Assembly: GCA_049515135.1 (NCBI GenBank)
Contig: JBEKUJ010000016.1
Coordinates: 33,417-97,416, forward strand
From: Fen-1364 sp049515135
Lineage (GTDB): Bacteria; Spirochaetota; Spirochaetia; SZUA-6; Fen-1364
Reading direction: 5' to 3'
DNA length: 64,000 nucleotides
Both the position numbers and the translations under genes were made by a program. Shown in pieces: positions 44,596 through 53,170 of the stretch. The notes below the pieces were generated by a model that saw nothing but the letters and a program-made list of their open reading frames with translations, was not told the DNA's origin and did no database searches. Numbering within the stretch: position 1 is the stretch's first letter; each line of letters starts with the position of its first letter.

Positions 44596-47056
44596 TCATG
44601 AAGAGATCGAGGGGCTGAAATCCAGAGTCAGTCTCGCAAAGATTTTCGAGACTCATGGCGTACAGATCGGCATCGATGAAATGGCGCACTGTCCCTGGCA
44701 CGAGGACTCAACGCCGTCACTTCACATTGATGACTTCAATGGATTTTTCCGGTGCTTCGGATGCGATGCAAAGGGCGATCACTTCGAGGCTCTGAAGCGT
44801 TTCGAAGGACTGGATTTTGTGGCGGCAAAAACTCGCCTATACGAATTGGACGGTGGAGAATCTCCCACGTCCGAACGCGAGAAAAAGCCCGACCGTCCCG
44901 AGGCCGTTTATCCCGTCCAGGACTGTGAAGCCGTGAAGCTCAACGAAAAGCTCGCCGATGGGAAAACCAAAATCAATGGCGCATGGGTTTTCATTCATGA
45001 ACACTATGGCGAGGCGGTGAAAGGCTGGAAATGGCACGACAAGGACGGTGGCTGGATATTCTCTACCGTCCGGCATGAAAAGCCCGATGGCAAAAAGAGC
45101 GTACTGCCCTATTACTACGGCGTCGATGGGAAATGGCACCTCGGGAATCCGCTGAAGTCGGGCGGCCGCCCATTGCTCCACCTGCCCGAGCTCCTGAAAT
45201 CCACGGACCGCGTGTTGGTAGTAGAAGGTGAGAAATGCGCCGATGTTCCCGTCCCTGGATTCATCCTTACCACGTGGACCGGAGGAGCGAAAGCCGTCTC
45301 ACAAACGGATTGGACTCCCATCAGCTCACGTGAAGTCTTGGTCTGGCCAGATGCGGATGCGGACGAGTCCGGACTTGAGGCTGCGCTGGAAATCAAGGGC
45401 CTTCTGCCGAACGCGCGCATCTTGAAGATCGAGGGCAAGTCTGAAGGCTGGGACATCGCCGATGCGCAGAAAGAAGGCGTTGACCTGGCCGCCTTCATCA
45501 GAGATTGCCCGACGTTTCAACAGGAAGAGTCTGTTGACGATGCGGACGAAGAGGACCAGGCCGAGCAATTCAGCGATCAAAAGTCCAGCGACGACGGCAG
45601 CGAAGGCAAGCGCCGCGGCCCATCGCAAGGTACGCGGCTTGTGCGCCTGGCGCTTGAAGCCGGCATGCAATTTTTTCACGATGACCGCCGGCAGTATGTC
45701 GGTGTCCAGGTAGGCAAGCATCGTGAATGCTGGCCGCTACGCTCTGTGTCTTTCCGCGATCTTCTCTCGCATCTCTACTACTTGCGCTATGGAAAAGCCC
45801 CGGGAGGAACTGCCCTGGAAGATGCGATCAAGACTCTTTCGGGCAGAGCCCAGTTTGCCGGCAAGCGTGAGGAAGTCTTTGTCAGGGTCGCCGGTGATGA
45901 CACACGGATCCTGATCGACCTTGCAAACGACGCATGGGAGGCAATCGAGATCACCGCCGAGAGCTGGAGAGTGATCCCGGACCCCGGCGTGCGTTTCCGC
46001 CGGACCAAGGGCATGAGCCCTCTACCGACGCCCGTGCGCGGGGGAAGTCTTTCCGACCTGTACCCTTTTCTCAACACGAAGACACCCGAGGACCTTCTCC
46101 TCATTCTTTCGTGGCTCGTCATGGCGTTTCGACCCCGGGGCCCATATCCCGTTTTGTGTCTGGCAGGAGAACAAGGGAGCACGAAGTCTACTGTTGCCCG
46201 TTTCCTGCGTTTGCTCGTGGACCCCAATGGCGCCGCCCTTCGCTCAAGACCACGCACGGAGGAAGAGTTTTTCATCTCCGCATGCAACTCGTGGTGCTTG
46301 AACATCGACAACCTGTCGGAACTGAAGGACTGGCTCTCTGACTCGATTTGCCGGGTGGCAAGTGGAGCGGGTTTCGCAAAACGAACCCTCTACACTGATA
46401 GCGACGAAGAAATCTACCAGGTCCAGCGGCCGGTCATCCTCAACGGGATAAACGAAGTGGCAAGCCGCGGGGATCTGCTTGACCGATGCATCGTCATCTC
46501 TCTGCCCGCCATGGAAGAGAAGACCAGGAAAGAAGAGACAGAAGTCGACGCCGACTTCAGGGCGAAGGCGCCCGCGATCTTCGGCGCGCTCCTCGATGTA
46601 ATAGTGGTTGCGATCAAGGACCTGCCCGGAATCCGCCTGGACGTCCACCCGCGCATGGCCGATTTTACCCGGTGGGGGTGTGCTGCGGCTGCAGGCCTCG
46701 GCGCATCCCGGGAGGGCTTCCTCGACGCCTACGCCGCAAACCGGATAGATGCTGATCAGCTCGCCATCGAGGCATCACCTATCGGACCCGTGCTCCTGGA
46801 GATGGTAGAAGCCGGTCATTTCCTCATCAAGTGGACGGACACTCCCACAAAACTGCTTGCCATGCTGGGGGAGGCTGCAGGGGCTCGGCTGGACAAACTC
46901 AAGGAATGGCCGAAAACGGCAAAGGATCTGAGCGGCGATATCAAAAGGCTTGCGCCTCACCTCCGGCGCGCGGGAATCGAGGTGGATTCGGGACGAGACA
47001 TGAAACGGCGATGGATTTCCATAGTTGAGATCGAAAAAAAGGGAAATGGGACATGA
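44582..47056 (+). CDS. Primase-helicase with CHC2 zinc finger and P-loop helicase domain
   Basis: The 824-residue replication protein starts with a DnaG-type CHC2 zinc finger (HCPWHEDSTPSLHID with FRCFGCDAKGD, about residues 36-62). A TOPRIM-like segment follows (VLVVEGEKCADV about 215, EVLVWPDADADESG about 255). An acidic linker near 320-345 leads to a C-terminal ATPase with Walker A GEQGSTKST near 528 and an ordered SF3/DUF927-like core (INGINEV-like segment ILNGINEVASRGDLLDRCIV). It would prime and unwind element DNA by itself, as in P4-type satellites. A candidate origin lies directly downstream. Confidence 0.88.
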   Translation: MLPIDHEEIEGLKSRVSLAKIFETHGVQIGIDEMAHCPWHEDSTPSLHIDDFNGFFRCFGCDAKGDHFEALKRFEGLDFVAAKTRLYELDGGESPTSEREKKPDRPEAVYPVQDCEAVKLNEKLADGKTKINGAWVFIHEHYGEAVKGWKWHDKDGGWIFSTVRHEKPDGKKSVLPYYYGVDGKWHLGNPLKSGGRPLLHLPELLKSTDRVLVVEGEKCADVPVPGFILTTWTGGAKAVSQTDWTPISSREVLVWPDADADESGLEAALEIKGLLPNARILKIEGKSEGWDIADAQKEGVDLAAFIRDCPTFQQEESVDDADEEDQAEQFSDQKSSDDGSEGKRRGPSQGTRLVRLALEAGMQFFHDDRRQYVGVQVGKHRECWPLRSVSFRDLLSHLYYLRYGKAPGGTALEDAIKTLSGRAQFAGKREEVFVRVAGDDTRILIDLANDAWEAIEITAESWRVIPDPGVRFRRTKGMSPLPTPVRGGSLSDLYPFLNTKTPEDLLLILSWLVMAFRPRGPYPVLCLAGEQGSTKSTVARFLRLLVDPNGAALRSRPRTEEEFFISACNSWCLNIDNLSELKDWLSDSICRVASGAGFAKRTLYTDSDEEIYQVQRPVILNGINEVASRGDLLDRCIVISLPAMEEKTRKEETEVDADFRAKAPAIFGALLDVIVVAIKDLPGIRLDVHPRMADFTRWGCAAAAGLGASREGFLDAYAANRIDADQLAIEASPIGPVLLEMVEAGHFLIKWTDTPTKLLAMLGEAAGARLDKLKEWPKTAKDLSGDIKRLAPHLRRAGIEVDSGRDMKRRWISIVEIEKKGNGT

Positions 47057-47066
47057 GCCTTCGAAA

Positions 47067-47202
47067 GCATGACGCAAATGACGCAAAAAAGGGCTTTTGT
47101 CCTTTCATCCTTATAAAGAAGGATAGGAGGAGGGCGTCAGGGACGGGAAAGATCATAAGGATAAAAGTTAAAAGACCGTCTTTAGCGTCATTTGCGTCAT
47201 GC
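47067..47202. other. Candidate replication origin: 18-bp inverted repeat with iteron-like units
   Basis: GCATGACGCAAATGACGC at 47067-47084 recurs as its exact complement at 47185-47202. Each arm is itself repeated: TGACGCAAA occurs twice in tandem on the left, and its complement TTTGCGTCA sits on the right beside an AGCGTCA variant. The about 100 bases between them are A-rich on this strand and hold a small ATCCTT/AAGGAT hairpin. It is the only sizable noncoding gap next to the primase-helicase gene, which makes an origin the best guess. A transcript hairpin is an alternative. Confidence 0.55.
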
Positions 47203-47216
47203 GCTGGAGACGCCTC

Positions 47217-47593
47217 GTGAGCGCTCTTCAGGGCGTCGTAAACAAGCTCCGCCTCCTCATCCCGCGGCTGGGCTCTGACTACGACGGCGAGGTAGTGGCA
47301 ACGGTTCGCCAGATCCGCAAAACCCTCCAGGGCGCGGGACTCGATTTGCATGACCTGGCTGAGGATATCGACAAGCCGCCGAAGATCGTGACGATCCCAG
47401 CTCCTTCTCACGATGCGCCAGAGTACGACTGGCAAGCCCTGATCTACGACTGCCTGCAAATACCGGAATCCCTCACAGATCGAGAGAACGGACTTTCCTG
47501 GAGAGCATGCGCAAATGGAGAGGAAACCCGACGCCCAAACAGAGGAAGTGGCTGCTTGAGATTCACCACGCGATTTTCGGAGGATCGCCATGA
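47217..47593 (+). pseudogene. Phage-type accessory protein gene with apparent single-base frameshift
   Basis: A GTG at 47217 (GGAG upstream) or ATG at 47199 opens a frame with LRLLIPRLGSDYDGEVVATV and GAGLDLHDLAED, a pattern known from small phage proteins. Near 47485 the sensible reading moves to another frame: RTFLESMRKWRGNPTPKQRK followed by WLLEIHHAIFGGSP, ending at TGA 47591-47593. That end overlaps the next ATG by four bases, as its neighbours do. Without a shift the frame runs to 47603 with an unlikely tail. One missing A near GAGAACGG would restore it. Sequencing error, real mutation or programmed -1 shifting all fit. Confidence 0.6.
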
Positions 47594-47844
47594 TCCCCGC
47601 TGAGCTGAAGACCGCACGCCTCTATCGGGATCCGCCCGAAAATGACATCACCCCTCGGGAAATCCTGGAATTGCGGAAACGCCTCGGCCTCAGTCAAGAG
47701 CAATTCTCCGAGCGCATCGGCGCCTCAGTCGACACTCTGAAATCCTGGGAGACAGGAAGACGCCACCCCAGCGGGACCGCGCGGAAAACCCTGCGCGATC
47801 TTGCGGCCATGATCTGCGAAAAAAGTCCATCAACGTGTACATAG
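47590..47844 (+). CDS. XRE-family helix-turn-helix regulator
   Basis: The 84-residue protein contains a classical HTH: ELRKRLGLSQEQFSERIGAS and VDTLKSWETGRRHPSG. It is like the antitoxin/NadS-type regulators often found in mobile elements, but no toxin gene lies next to it. It is coupled to the upstream frameshifted gene. Confidence 0.8.
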   Translation: MIPAELKTARLYRDPPENDITPREILELRKRLGLSQEQFSERIGASVDTLKSWETGRRHPSGTARKTLRDLAAMICEKSPSTCT

Positions 47845-47882
47845 TACCTTCATAATTCTGCATTTCTTGCGACAATCGCATC

Positions 47883-48131
47883 ATGAGTGATTCTAAGCAG
47901 GCCGTGCGGTCTCGCGTCGATGCGGAGGCAGCGGCTCAATTTCTTTCCCAGCATGCCGGGATCCCGGTGAGCTCGCGCACTGTGCTTGCATGGGCGCGCC
48001 TCGGGCGCATCCCGTGCTTGCGTCTTGTCGGCCGCGTTGCCTTCGACTTGGTAGAGCTTGAGGTGTGGCTTGATGCAAGCTATAGGCCGTCACTCCCTAC
48101 GCTGTACGCGCGCAGTGGGCAGATGACATGA
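47883..48131 (+). CDS. MerR/excisionase-like helix-turn-helix protein A
   Basis: The 82-residue protein contains an HTH-17-like motif (AAQFLSQHAGIPVSSRTVLA, WARLGRIPCLRLVGRVAFDL). It overlaps the next gene by four bases. The following gene has the same layout, so the two look like diverged duplicates. A terminase small subunit of the Nu1 type also uses this fold, so a packaging role is possible. Confidence 0.65.
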   Translation: MSDSKQAVRSRVDAEAAAQFLSQHAGIPVSSRTVLAWARLGRIPCLRLVGRVAFDLVELEVWLDASYRPSLPTLYARSGQMT

Positions 48132-48352
48132 GCGAGAAGAAAGGAGCGGACGCAGCGCTTGTGAAGCCTGAGCGCGCTGGTGCCTTAGGTGTTGGCATGC
48201 CGGCAGCGCCCCGGACTCTGCAGGGGTGGACGCAGAAGGGGCGCGTGCCGCATCAGCGTCTTGGCGGCCGTATCGCGTTTTCCGAGGATGAGCTGCGGGC
48301 TTTCGCACAAGCCGGGCATCATGGGCTGGATGAGATGGGCGGCGCATCGTGA
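48128..48352 (+). CDS. MerR/excisionase-like helix-turn-helix protein B
   Basis: The 74-residue protein has a similar HTH (APRTLQGWTQKGRVPHQRLG, GRIAFSEDELRAFA) to the preceding gene product. It is coupled on both sides by four-base overlaps. Function unknown, probably DNA-binding. Confidence 0.6.
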   Translation: MSEKKGADAALVKPERAGALGVGMPAAPRTLQGWTQKGRVPHQRLGGRIAFSEDELRAFAQAGHHGLDEMGGAS

Positions 48353-48681
48353 GCGATGAGTTTCACCCGACAAACCGTGGCGTCACTCCTACGCCTGACG
48401 TCGAAGCCACGTCCCCTCCAACCTTGGAAGGTTCGGTTTGTCGGATTGAACTCATCGACTATCACGCCGTGGATGTGGCGCGAGGCATGGCGCTGTCGCT
48501 TCACTTGCACGTGGCCAGCACCTCTCGCGCGTCGACGCTGCGCGACCTCGCGGACATCGACTCAGCCCGCGGGATCTGCAATCACGCGATCAGCAACCTC
48601 GCACACGAGCGCGGCGCACTATGGCTCGCACGCTGGCAGCCGCTCGCGCTGGATGCTGACACGAAGGCGGGGCAGTCATGA
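48349..48681 (+). CDS. Hypothetical element protein
   Basis: This is a 110-residue protein without a recognised domain. The central part (CRIELIDYHAVDVARGMALS) and the helix STSRASTLRDLADIDSARGI suggest a small folded protein. Overlapping starts and stops tie it to the HTH genes before it. A second frame across the same bases is open but has no ribosome site or coupling. Confidence 0.5.
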   Translation: MSDEFHPTNRGVTPTPDVEATSPPTLEGSVCRIELIDYHAVDVARGMALSLHLHVASTSRASTLRDLADIDSARGICNHAISNLAHERGALWLARWQPLALDADTKAGQS

Positions 48682-48821
48682 CTACGAACAAGCGTTCGAC
48701 GATGCGCCATAGGTTCTTTCTGGACTTTAGATTGTCAGCTCACCATGTCGCGGGGAGCTTTCCTTCCCGGGTGGCAATCCTATTTTTTCTTGCAAGCCCC
48801 TTGCAAAGGATGACTGAGTGA
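48678..48821 (+). CDS. Possible 47-residue protein
   Basis: The ATG overlaps the preceding stop, and the TGA overlaps the GTG start of the terminase small subunit, so the short frame bridges both genes. The product is basic with a hydrophobic C-terminal half (VAILFFLASP). It could be a real small protein or only a coupling frame. Confidence 0.3.
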   Translation: MTTNKRSTMRHRFFLDFRLSAHHVAGSFPSRVAILFFLASPLQRMTE

Positions 48822-49510
48822 AAAAAAAGGCTGAACAGCTTTTGAACCTGACGCAATTCTCGCTGGCAATCGGTCTCTCTCATCAGCGTGTTGGGCAGCT
48901 CCTTGAATCGGGCAAGCTCCGTCGCAGGAAGGATAAGTTCTTCAACCTCAATGACAAGAAGAACAAGGCCTTCATCACTGCGCGTGGGCCGGATGTCGCA
49001 TCATCACGCAATATACCGCGTCCCGCCGCCCCTCTCGGCTCTCCCGCTGCAGGTCCAAAGATAGAGCCGCCGGTGCCCGATATCAACCGCAGCGAGATCG
49101 AAAGACGAAAAGCCTTGGGGCAGCTTGAAAAACTTCGAATCCAGAATCAGAAGGCGGTGGGCAAGCTCGTCGAACGCGCGGCGGTATTCGCCTTCGCGTC
49201 TCACATCGGCGGCATCTTGAATGCCGAGTTTCTCTCGCTCGGTCAACGCCTTGCGACCGACCTGGCAGCAATCGCACGCAAAGCGGACAACGACGATGCG
49301 GCTGCGGTAGCCATCGATGCATTTTTGCAGCCCGAGTTGTACGCGGTGGTGCAGCACATGACGGCCGCGACCAGGAAGTTCACGCGGCAGCTGTATGACG
49401 AGGCGGGCGAAGTGGCAGGCCCCGTGAAGGTGACGGCCGCGCTTGCGGAGTTGAAGGTTATGCTCGATCGCGTGATCGAAGAGCTGAACGGCCGGGAGGC
49501 GGCAGCATGA
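48818..49510 (+). CDS. Probable terminase small subunit
   Basis: The 230-residue protein begins with an HTH (LTQFSLAIGLSHQRVGQLLE) and a wing. A Pro-rich linker (about 65-90) and a long helical C-terminal part (SEIERRKALGQLEKLRIQNQ, LGQRLATDLAAIARKADNDD) follow. This is the layout of Nu1/DUF1441-type terminase small subunits, which recognise the packaging site. Its large partner is 4 kb downstream. GTG start overlaps the short frame before it. Confidence 0.6.
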   Translation: MKKKAEQLLNLTQFSLAIGLSHQRVGQLLESGKLRRRKDKFFNLNDKKNKAFITARGPDVASSRNIPRPAAPLGSPAAGPKIEPPVPDINRSEIERRKALGQLEKLRIQNQKAVGKLVERAAVFAFASHIGGILNAEFLSLGQRLATDLAAIARKADNDDAAAVAIDAFLQPELYAVVQHMTAATRKFTRQLYDEAGEVAGPVKVTAALAELKVMLDRVIEELNGREAAA

Positions 49511-49627
49511 AAGAACTGGGAGCGGGACAGCATTGCTGGTTCCATCGGATGCTGAGGCAGGCGTTGCCATGCCGCTCCCGTTCCCTTATCTGGCAATTGG
49601 CGCCGACGGGCGCATGGAGGTAATGAT

Positions 49628-49816
49628 ATGGCGAAAGAAAATATCTCAAAGCCGGGCGGCCTCGGTAGCACGCGGAGCAACGCCGCCGGAGGCGGGCGCG
49701 TCAACGTGAGCAAGCCGTCGAGCGCGCCGAACTCGGGAGCCGGGAAGAGCGGATACACGCCGCCTCCTTTGCCCCCGTCGACGAAGAAAAGCATTTTCCC
49801 GAACAGCGGAAAGTGA
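49628..49816 (+). CDS. Small Pro/Ser/Gly-rich hypothetical protein
   Basis: This 62-residue, low-complexity, probably unfolded protein has a strong ribosome site (GGAGG) seven bases before the ATG. It lies in the run of small genes between the terminase subunits. Function unknown. Confidence 0.5.
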   Translation: MAKENISKPGGLGSTRSNAAGGGRVNVSKPSSAPNSGAGKSGYTPPPLPPSTKKSIFPNSGK

Positions 49817-49827
49817 GGAGCTGAGCA

Positions 49828-50094
49828 ATGGCGATTCAAGCAACGAACTGCTATGAGATTGCGACTGGTAGCGGACGCTATGTTTTTCAGTGCCCTTACA
49901 CGGGACCCGTGCCCTGGGATGGCACCCACTATCACGGCTCCTGGACTCTATCAGCACGGCTCACACCGTGTTGCCAAAATCAGGACTCGACAAACCAGGT
50001 TTCACTCACGCTTGCCGGCGGCTTGCTTGCGGGTCAGTCTGCCCCGCCCAGTGCGATGATCGACGCCGTGCAAGCGGGTTTGATCTACACGTGA
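49828..50094 (+). CDS. Hypothetical element protein
   Basis: This 88-residue protein starts MAIQATNCYEIATGSGRYVF and is rich in beta-strand-type residues, with three Cys near the middle. AGGAGC lies upstream of the ATG. No family recognised. Confidence 0.45.
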   Translation: MAIQATNCYEIATGSGRYVFQCPYTGPVPWDGTHYHGSWTLSARLTPCCQNQDSTNQVSLTLAGGLLAGQSAPPSAMIDAVQAGLIYT

Positions 50095-50114
50095 GCCGTG
50101 AGCAAGGAGCGAAC

Positions 50115-50318
50115 ATGCCACTGAAATCCCGCTGGCCAAACCCGCTTGACACCCGCATCCAAAATGACCGCACGCCCGAGGACGACGTAGACAAGGCAGA
50201 GAGTTCTCAGCGCGCCTCGGCGGCTGTCGAGTTCAACAATATCCAGGCGGCCGCCTGTCAGCGCAATGAGCGGGAGCGCGTGCAACGGCTCATCACCCCC
50301 GCGAAGAAAGAGAGGTAG
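50115..50318 (+). CDS. Small hypothetical element protein
   Basis: Starting at ATG 50115 with AAGGAG upstream, the 67-residue product is hydrophilic (NDRTPEDDVDKAESSQRASA) and probably helical at its C-terminus. The same small acidic style occurs at 52984. Function unknown. Confidence 0.5.
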   Translation: MPLKSRWPNPLDTRIQNDRTPEDDVDKAESSQRASAAVEFNNIQAAACQRNERERVQRLITPAKKER

Positions 50319-50321
50319 GAC

Positions 50322-50912
50322 ATGGCAACCCTTGAAAAACAAATCACAGACCTCCGGGCGCAGATCGAATCGCGTCGCGCCGAGGTGAAGCGACTCGAAA
50401 CGGACGAGGAGCGCCTTGCCCTCAGCGACCCGGAAAAGGCAATCGCCGCCGGCGACCGGGCCACGTCCACGCGTCGGCTCGTTCCGCGCCTCGAAGCCGA
50501 ATATCGCCGGCTCGTTACGCGAAAAGTGGCTGAAGATATCGAGGCCGCCAGAACCGCCATCGATGCACAAATGGAAAAGGATCTCGCGGCCAAAGCCGCC
50601 TCGTATCCCGCGCTATGGGAAGCATTGAACGGGATGGTAGCCCCCATTCGGACGCTGGCAGCGCAAAAGGACTTCATGCGCCTTCGGGTTCAATTTGATT
50701 TCCTTTCGACAAGCCCCTGGGCCGAGTTGATGGAAAACCTTGGCAACATTTTCGAGCAATGGAAAGCGGACGACCGCCGCTCGGCCGAGGCCGCCTCGTG
50801 GGCGCAAAAAGAGCAGGCCCGAAGAGTTTGCGAATCAGCAGCCGGTGAATTGCTCGCCGAGTTGGCCCTGCTCGTCAAGGAAGAGCAGCCCGCTGCGGAA
50901 GTAACAGCATGA
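50322..50912 (+). CDS. Coiled-coil hypothetical protein
   Basis: This 196-residue, strongly helical, charged protein (EKQITDLRAQIESRRAEVKR at the N-terminus) lies directly after the preceding gene. Its coiled-coil character fits a phage scaffold or head accessory protein, but no motif proves this. Confidence 0.5.
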   Translation: MATLEKQITDLRAQIESRRAEVKRLETDEERLALSDPEKAIAAGDRATSTRRLVPRLEAEYRRLVTRKVAEDIEAARTAIDAQMEKDLAAKAASYPALWEALNGMVAPIRTLAAQKDFMRLRVQFDFLSTSPWAELMENLGNIFEQWKADDRRSAEAASWAQKEQARRVCESAAGELLAELALLVKEEQPAAEVTA

Positions 50913-50971
50913 TCGGTATTTCAGGCTAAGTGGTGAGTAGAATTACCCTTCGAACAAGCAAGGAGAACAGG

Positions 50972-51907
50972 ATGGATGAACGCGAAGCACGCGAAATAGA
51001 AAAGGCAAAGGAAATCCTGCAAGCCTTTGAGGCTGGGACGCAGCCCCCGGGGCCCGCGGTTGACTACGCAAAAAAAAGGCTCGGCCTCGGCACGGAGCCG
51101 GCAGCGACCTCCTCAAATGCAAGCGGCACGATGAATAAGGATTTCGCGGCTCAAATTGTCGGGAAAAATTCGGCCGGCGAAGAGGTATCACTTGCCGCGT
51201 GCCTCAAAGCGGAAAGCTGGGCGGGCGTGAAAACCTTCACTCCATTCGGCGAGAGAATGCGCGAAATCATTGTCGATTTTCGCGCTTCTGTCGATCTTGA
51301 CGCGGCATCGGGATCCGAAACCGCCATCATCCTCGGAACGACCGCCGCAGGGCGTGAGGTGAGCCTTGCGGACGTGGAAAAGGAAGGCCTGGCGCTCTTC
51401 GCGTCACTGGCGAAACTCACGGACGTTGGCGCCGCTGCAAGAGACGATCTTCTCGCCCTTGAAACCGAGCGAGCGTCAAAAGCGGCAGGCGTTCACTCTC
51501 CCGACCTGCCCGCACTTCGCGCCGCCGTTGCCAAAGGCATAGCCGGGTGGACGGGGAGCCCATGGGGGCACACGGTCGATGAGGGCATACGCGCGGAAAT
51601 CGAGAACAGAACCATTCTCGCTCACGATCATCGACACGAGCACAACAACGTGCGCTCCGACGGCACGCTCGGTCTTGCGACCTATCCCAAAGGACCGGGC
51701 AAGCTCGCCGCCTCCGCTCCCGCAGAGCTTATCGCGAAAGCGAAGGCACTGGGCATTGACGTCAATGCCGTGGAGGGCGCGGCGCTCGCCGTGAACATGG
51801 ACCCCGTGGAAGCACTGAAGGCGGAGGTTTTCAATCAGGAGCTGCTGGCGCGCGACCGCGAACGTACGGCGCCCGTCGACGGCGTGATCGGGAGCCGCAG
51901 CAGATGA
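50972..51907 (+). CDS. Hypothetical element protein
   Basis: From ATG 50972 (AAGGAG upstream) the product has 311 residues. The N-terminal about 40 residues are a charged helix (EREAREIEKAKEILQAFEAG), followed by alternating segments that recall Mu-type I/protease-scaffold proteins (DFAAQIVGKNSAGEEVSLAA). No Ser/Lys protease dyad is clear. It overlaps the next gene by four bases. Confidence 0.5.
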   Translation: MDEREAREIEKAKEILQAFEAGTQPPGPAVDYAKKRLGLGTEPAATSSNASGTMNKDFAAQIVGKNSAGEEVSLAACLKAESWAGVKTFTPFGERMREIIVDFRASVDLDAASGSETAIILGTTAAGREVSLADVEKEGLALFASLAKLTDVGAAARDDLLALETERASKAAGVHSPDLPALRAAVAKGIAGWTGSPWGHTVDEGIRAEIENRTILAHDHRHEHNNVRSDGTLGLATYPKGPGKLAASAPAELIAKAKALGIDVNAVEGAALAVNMDPVEALKAEVFNQELLARDRERTAPVDGVIGSRSR

Positions 51908-52299
51908 GCGACGAAAGGGAGTCTGCGCTCTATGGGTTTCGGGTTTTTTACAGTGGCATGCTTCGGGCAATCGCCACCGGCCGACTGACCGCGGTGCCCT
52001 GCTTGGCGCCAAATGAGAACATCGCGTCAGTCGATGTAGGGAAAACCCACTATGTACTGGAGGAAGTAGAACCAGCCGCCCTCCGCGCAGTGCTGGACGC
52101 GGAGCCGCAGGCGATGGCAAAGACGGTCGATGCGGCGGAGCTTTGCAAGCAACTCCTTGCGGACAATAGAAGGCTACTCCGGGAAGTCTCGATGCTTCGC
52201 GCGGCCCTTCATCCGTTCGAAGAGGTAACCATGCGGGCTTTGCATGACTCAGAAACTGGCGAGCTCATCGGATCGCAAACGATCAAGCGGCTTCAATAG
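51904..52299 (+). CDS. Hypothetical element protein
   Basis: This 131-residue protein starts MSDERESALYGFRVFYSGML and has a leucine-rich helix near residue 85-105 (LCKQLLADNRRLLREVSMLR). It is coupled to the preceding gene by ATGA. Function unknown. Confidence 0.45.
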   Translation: MSDERESALYGFRVFYSGMLRAIATGRLTAVPCLAPNENIASVDVGKTHYVLEEVEPAALRAVLDAEPQAMAKTVDAAELCKQLLADNRRLLREVSMLRAALHPFEEVTMRALHDSETGELIGSQTIKRLQ

Positions 52300-52314
52300 A
52301 GCAAGGAGGACGTT

Positions 52315-52587
52315 ATGGTCATTTTCGGAAAGCAATTCATCGCCATCATGACCCAGGGCCATGCACTGCGGCTTGTCAGCAACGACTTCGCCCTGAGAGC
52401 GCGCAAGGAACCGCCGTTCCTCGTTGACTGGCTGGCCGGACCGGTATCTCACGGCACCCTGCAGCGGGCGGTGCGGCTTCTGAAGAAACGGCGCATCCTC
52501 GAAAAGGCCGTGATCTGGACGCGCTGGAGGATCCAGCTTTCTCCGGAGGCGGAGGTTGCCTACTTGCAAGAACTGGCTACGGCCTAA
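52315..52587 (+). CDS. Small hypothetical protein, possibly winged-helix
   Basis: This 90-residue protein has a strong ribosome site (AAGGAGG). The C-terminal half, SHGTLQRAVRLLKKRRILEK followed by AVIWTRWRIQLS, has a winged-helix flavour. No family certain. The stop overlaps the next start (TAATG). Confidence 0.45.
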   Translation: MVIFGKQFIAIMTQGHALRLVSNDFALRARKEPPFLVDWLAGPVSHGTLQRAVRLLKKRRILEKAVIWTRWRIQLSPEAEVAYLQELATA

Positions 52588-52973
52588 TGCCGCGCGGTGG
52601 ATGGCGTTCCCTCGAGCCAGAGACTCCGCTCGACCCTGGTACACGGATCGCCCCCGGCAGATCGCCGGGCCAGGCGTCCGCGATCACCTCGGAGGATTTG
52701 CAGGGCATCTCCTTCGAGGGCCAGCCGCGGGAAATCCGTATCGATTCACTATTTGGCCAGCCGGTCGAGACCTTGAATCTGAACAGCATCCCGCGCCAGG
52801 TTTTCGCCGACATATCGCGTGCCGTTTGCGACCTCGGGCATCGATACGGAGTGACCAGTGCGAATGTCTCGGCCGACTACGAGCCAAAACGAGTGACCAT
52901 TGATGTTCACGGGGTCGGCAAGGATGTCATAATCCAGGTCCCGAAGTTGACGATTTCAATTTCTTACAGATAA
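52587..52973 (+). CDS. Hypothetical element protein with C-terminal beta-strand motif
   Basis: This 128-residue protein ends VIIQVPKLTISISYR. A shorter downstream gene ends with a similar VVVQVSALTIHFT, so the two may share a binding module. The N-terminus is Pro/Gly-rich. Function unknown. Confidence 0.45.
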   Translation: MPRGGWRSLEPETPLDPGTRIAPGRSPGQASAITSEDLQGISFEGQPREIRIDSLFGQPVETLNLNSIPRQVFADISRAVCDLGHRYGVTSANVSADYEPKRVTIDVHGVGKDVIIQVPKLTISISYR

Positions 52974-52983
52974 GGAGTGCATC

Positions 52984-53127
52984 ATGCCGGAGCCCAACTG
53001 GTTGAACCCGGTCCCGACGAAAACGAACAAGGTGCTGCAGCGTGAAAGCGAGCAGGCGCAACGCGAGGAGGCCCGCAAACAAAAGCAAACGGTGCAAGAG
53101 CAGCGGGAGCAGGGCGCCGACGAGTGA
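52984..53127 (+). CDS. Small coiled-coil protein (47 residues)
   Basis: The ATG has AAGGAG seven bases upstream. The product starts MPEPNWLNPVPTKTNK and continues as one charged Gln/Glu/Arg helix. It is too small to place in a family but fits the gene chain. Confidence 0.5.
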   Translation: MPEPNWLNPVPTKTNKVLQRESEQAQREEARKQKQTVQEQREQGADE

Positions 53128-53170
53128 GCGGCTACATTGGCCAAAAAAGGATAAAGGAAGTATCGCTACC

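Noticed and set aside
49507..49623. A 38-residue frame coupled to the terminase small subunit stop
   Set aside because: The composition (Trp/Arg/His-rich) is poor, there is no downstream coupling, and the next gene has its own strong ribosome site.
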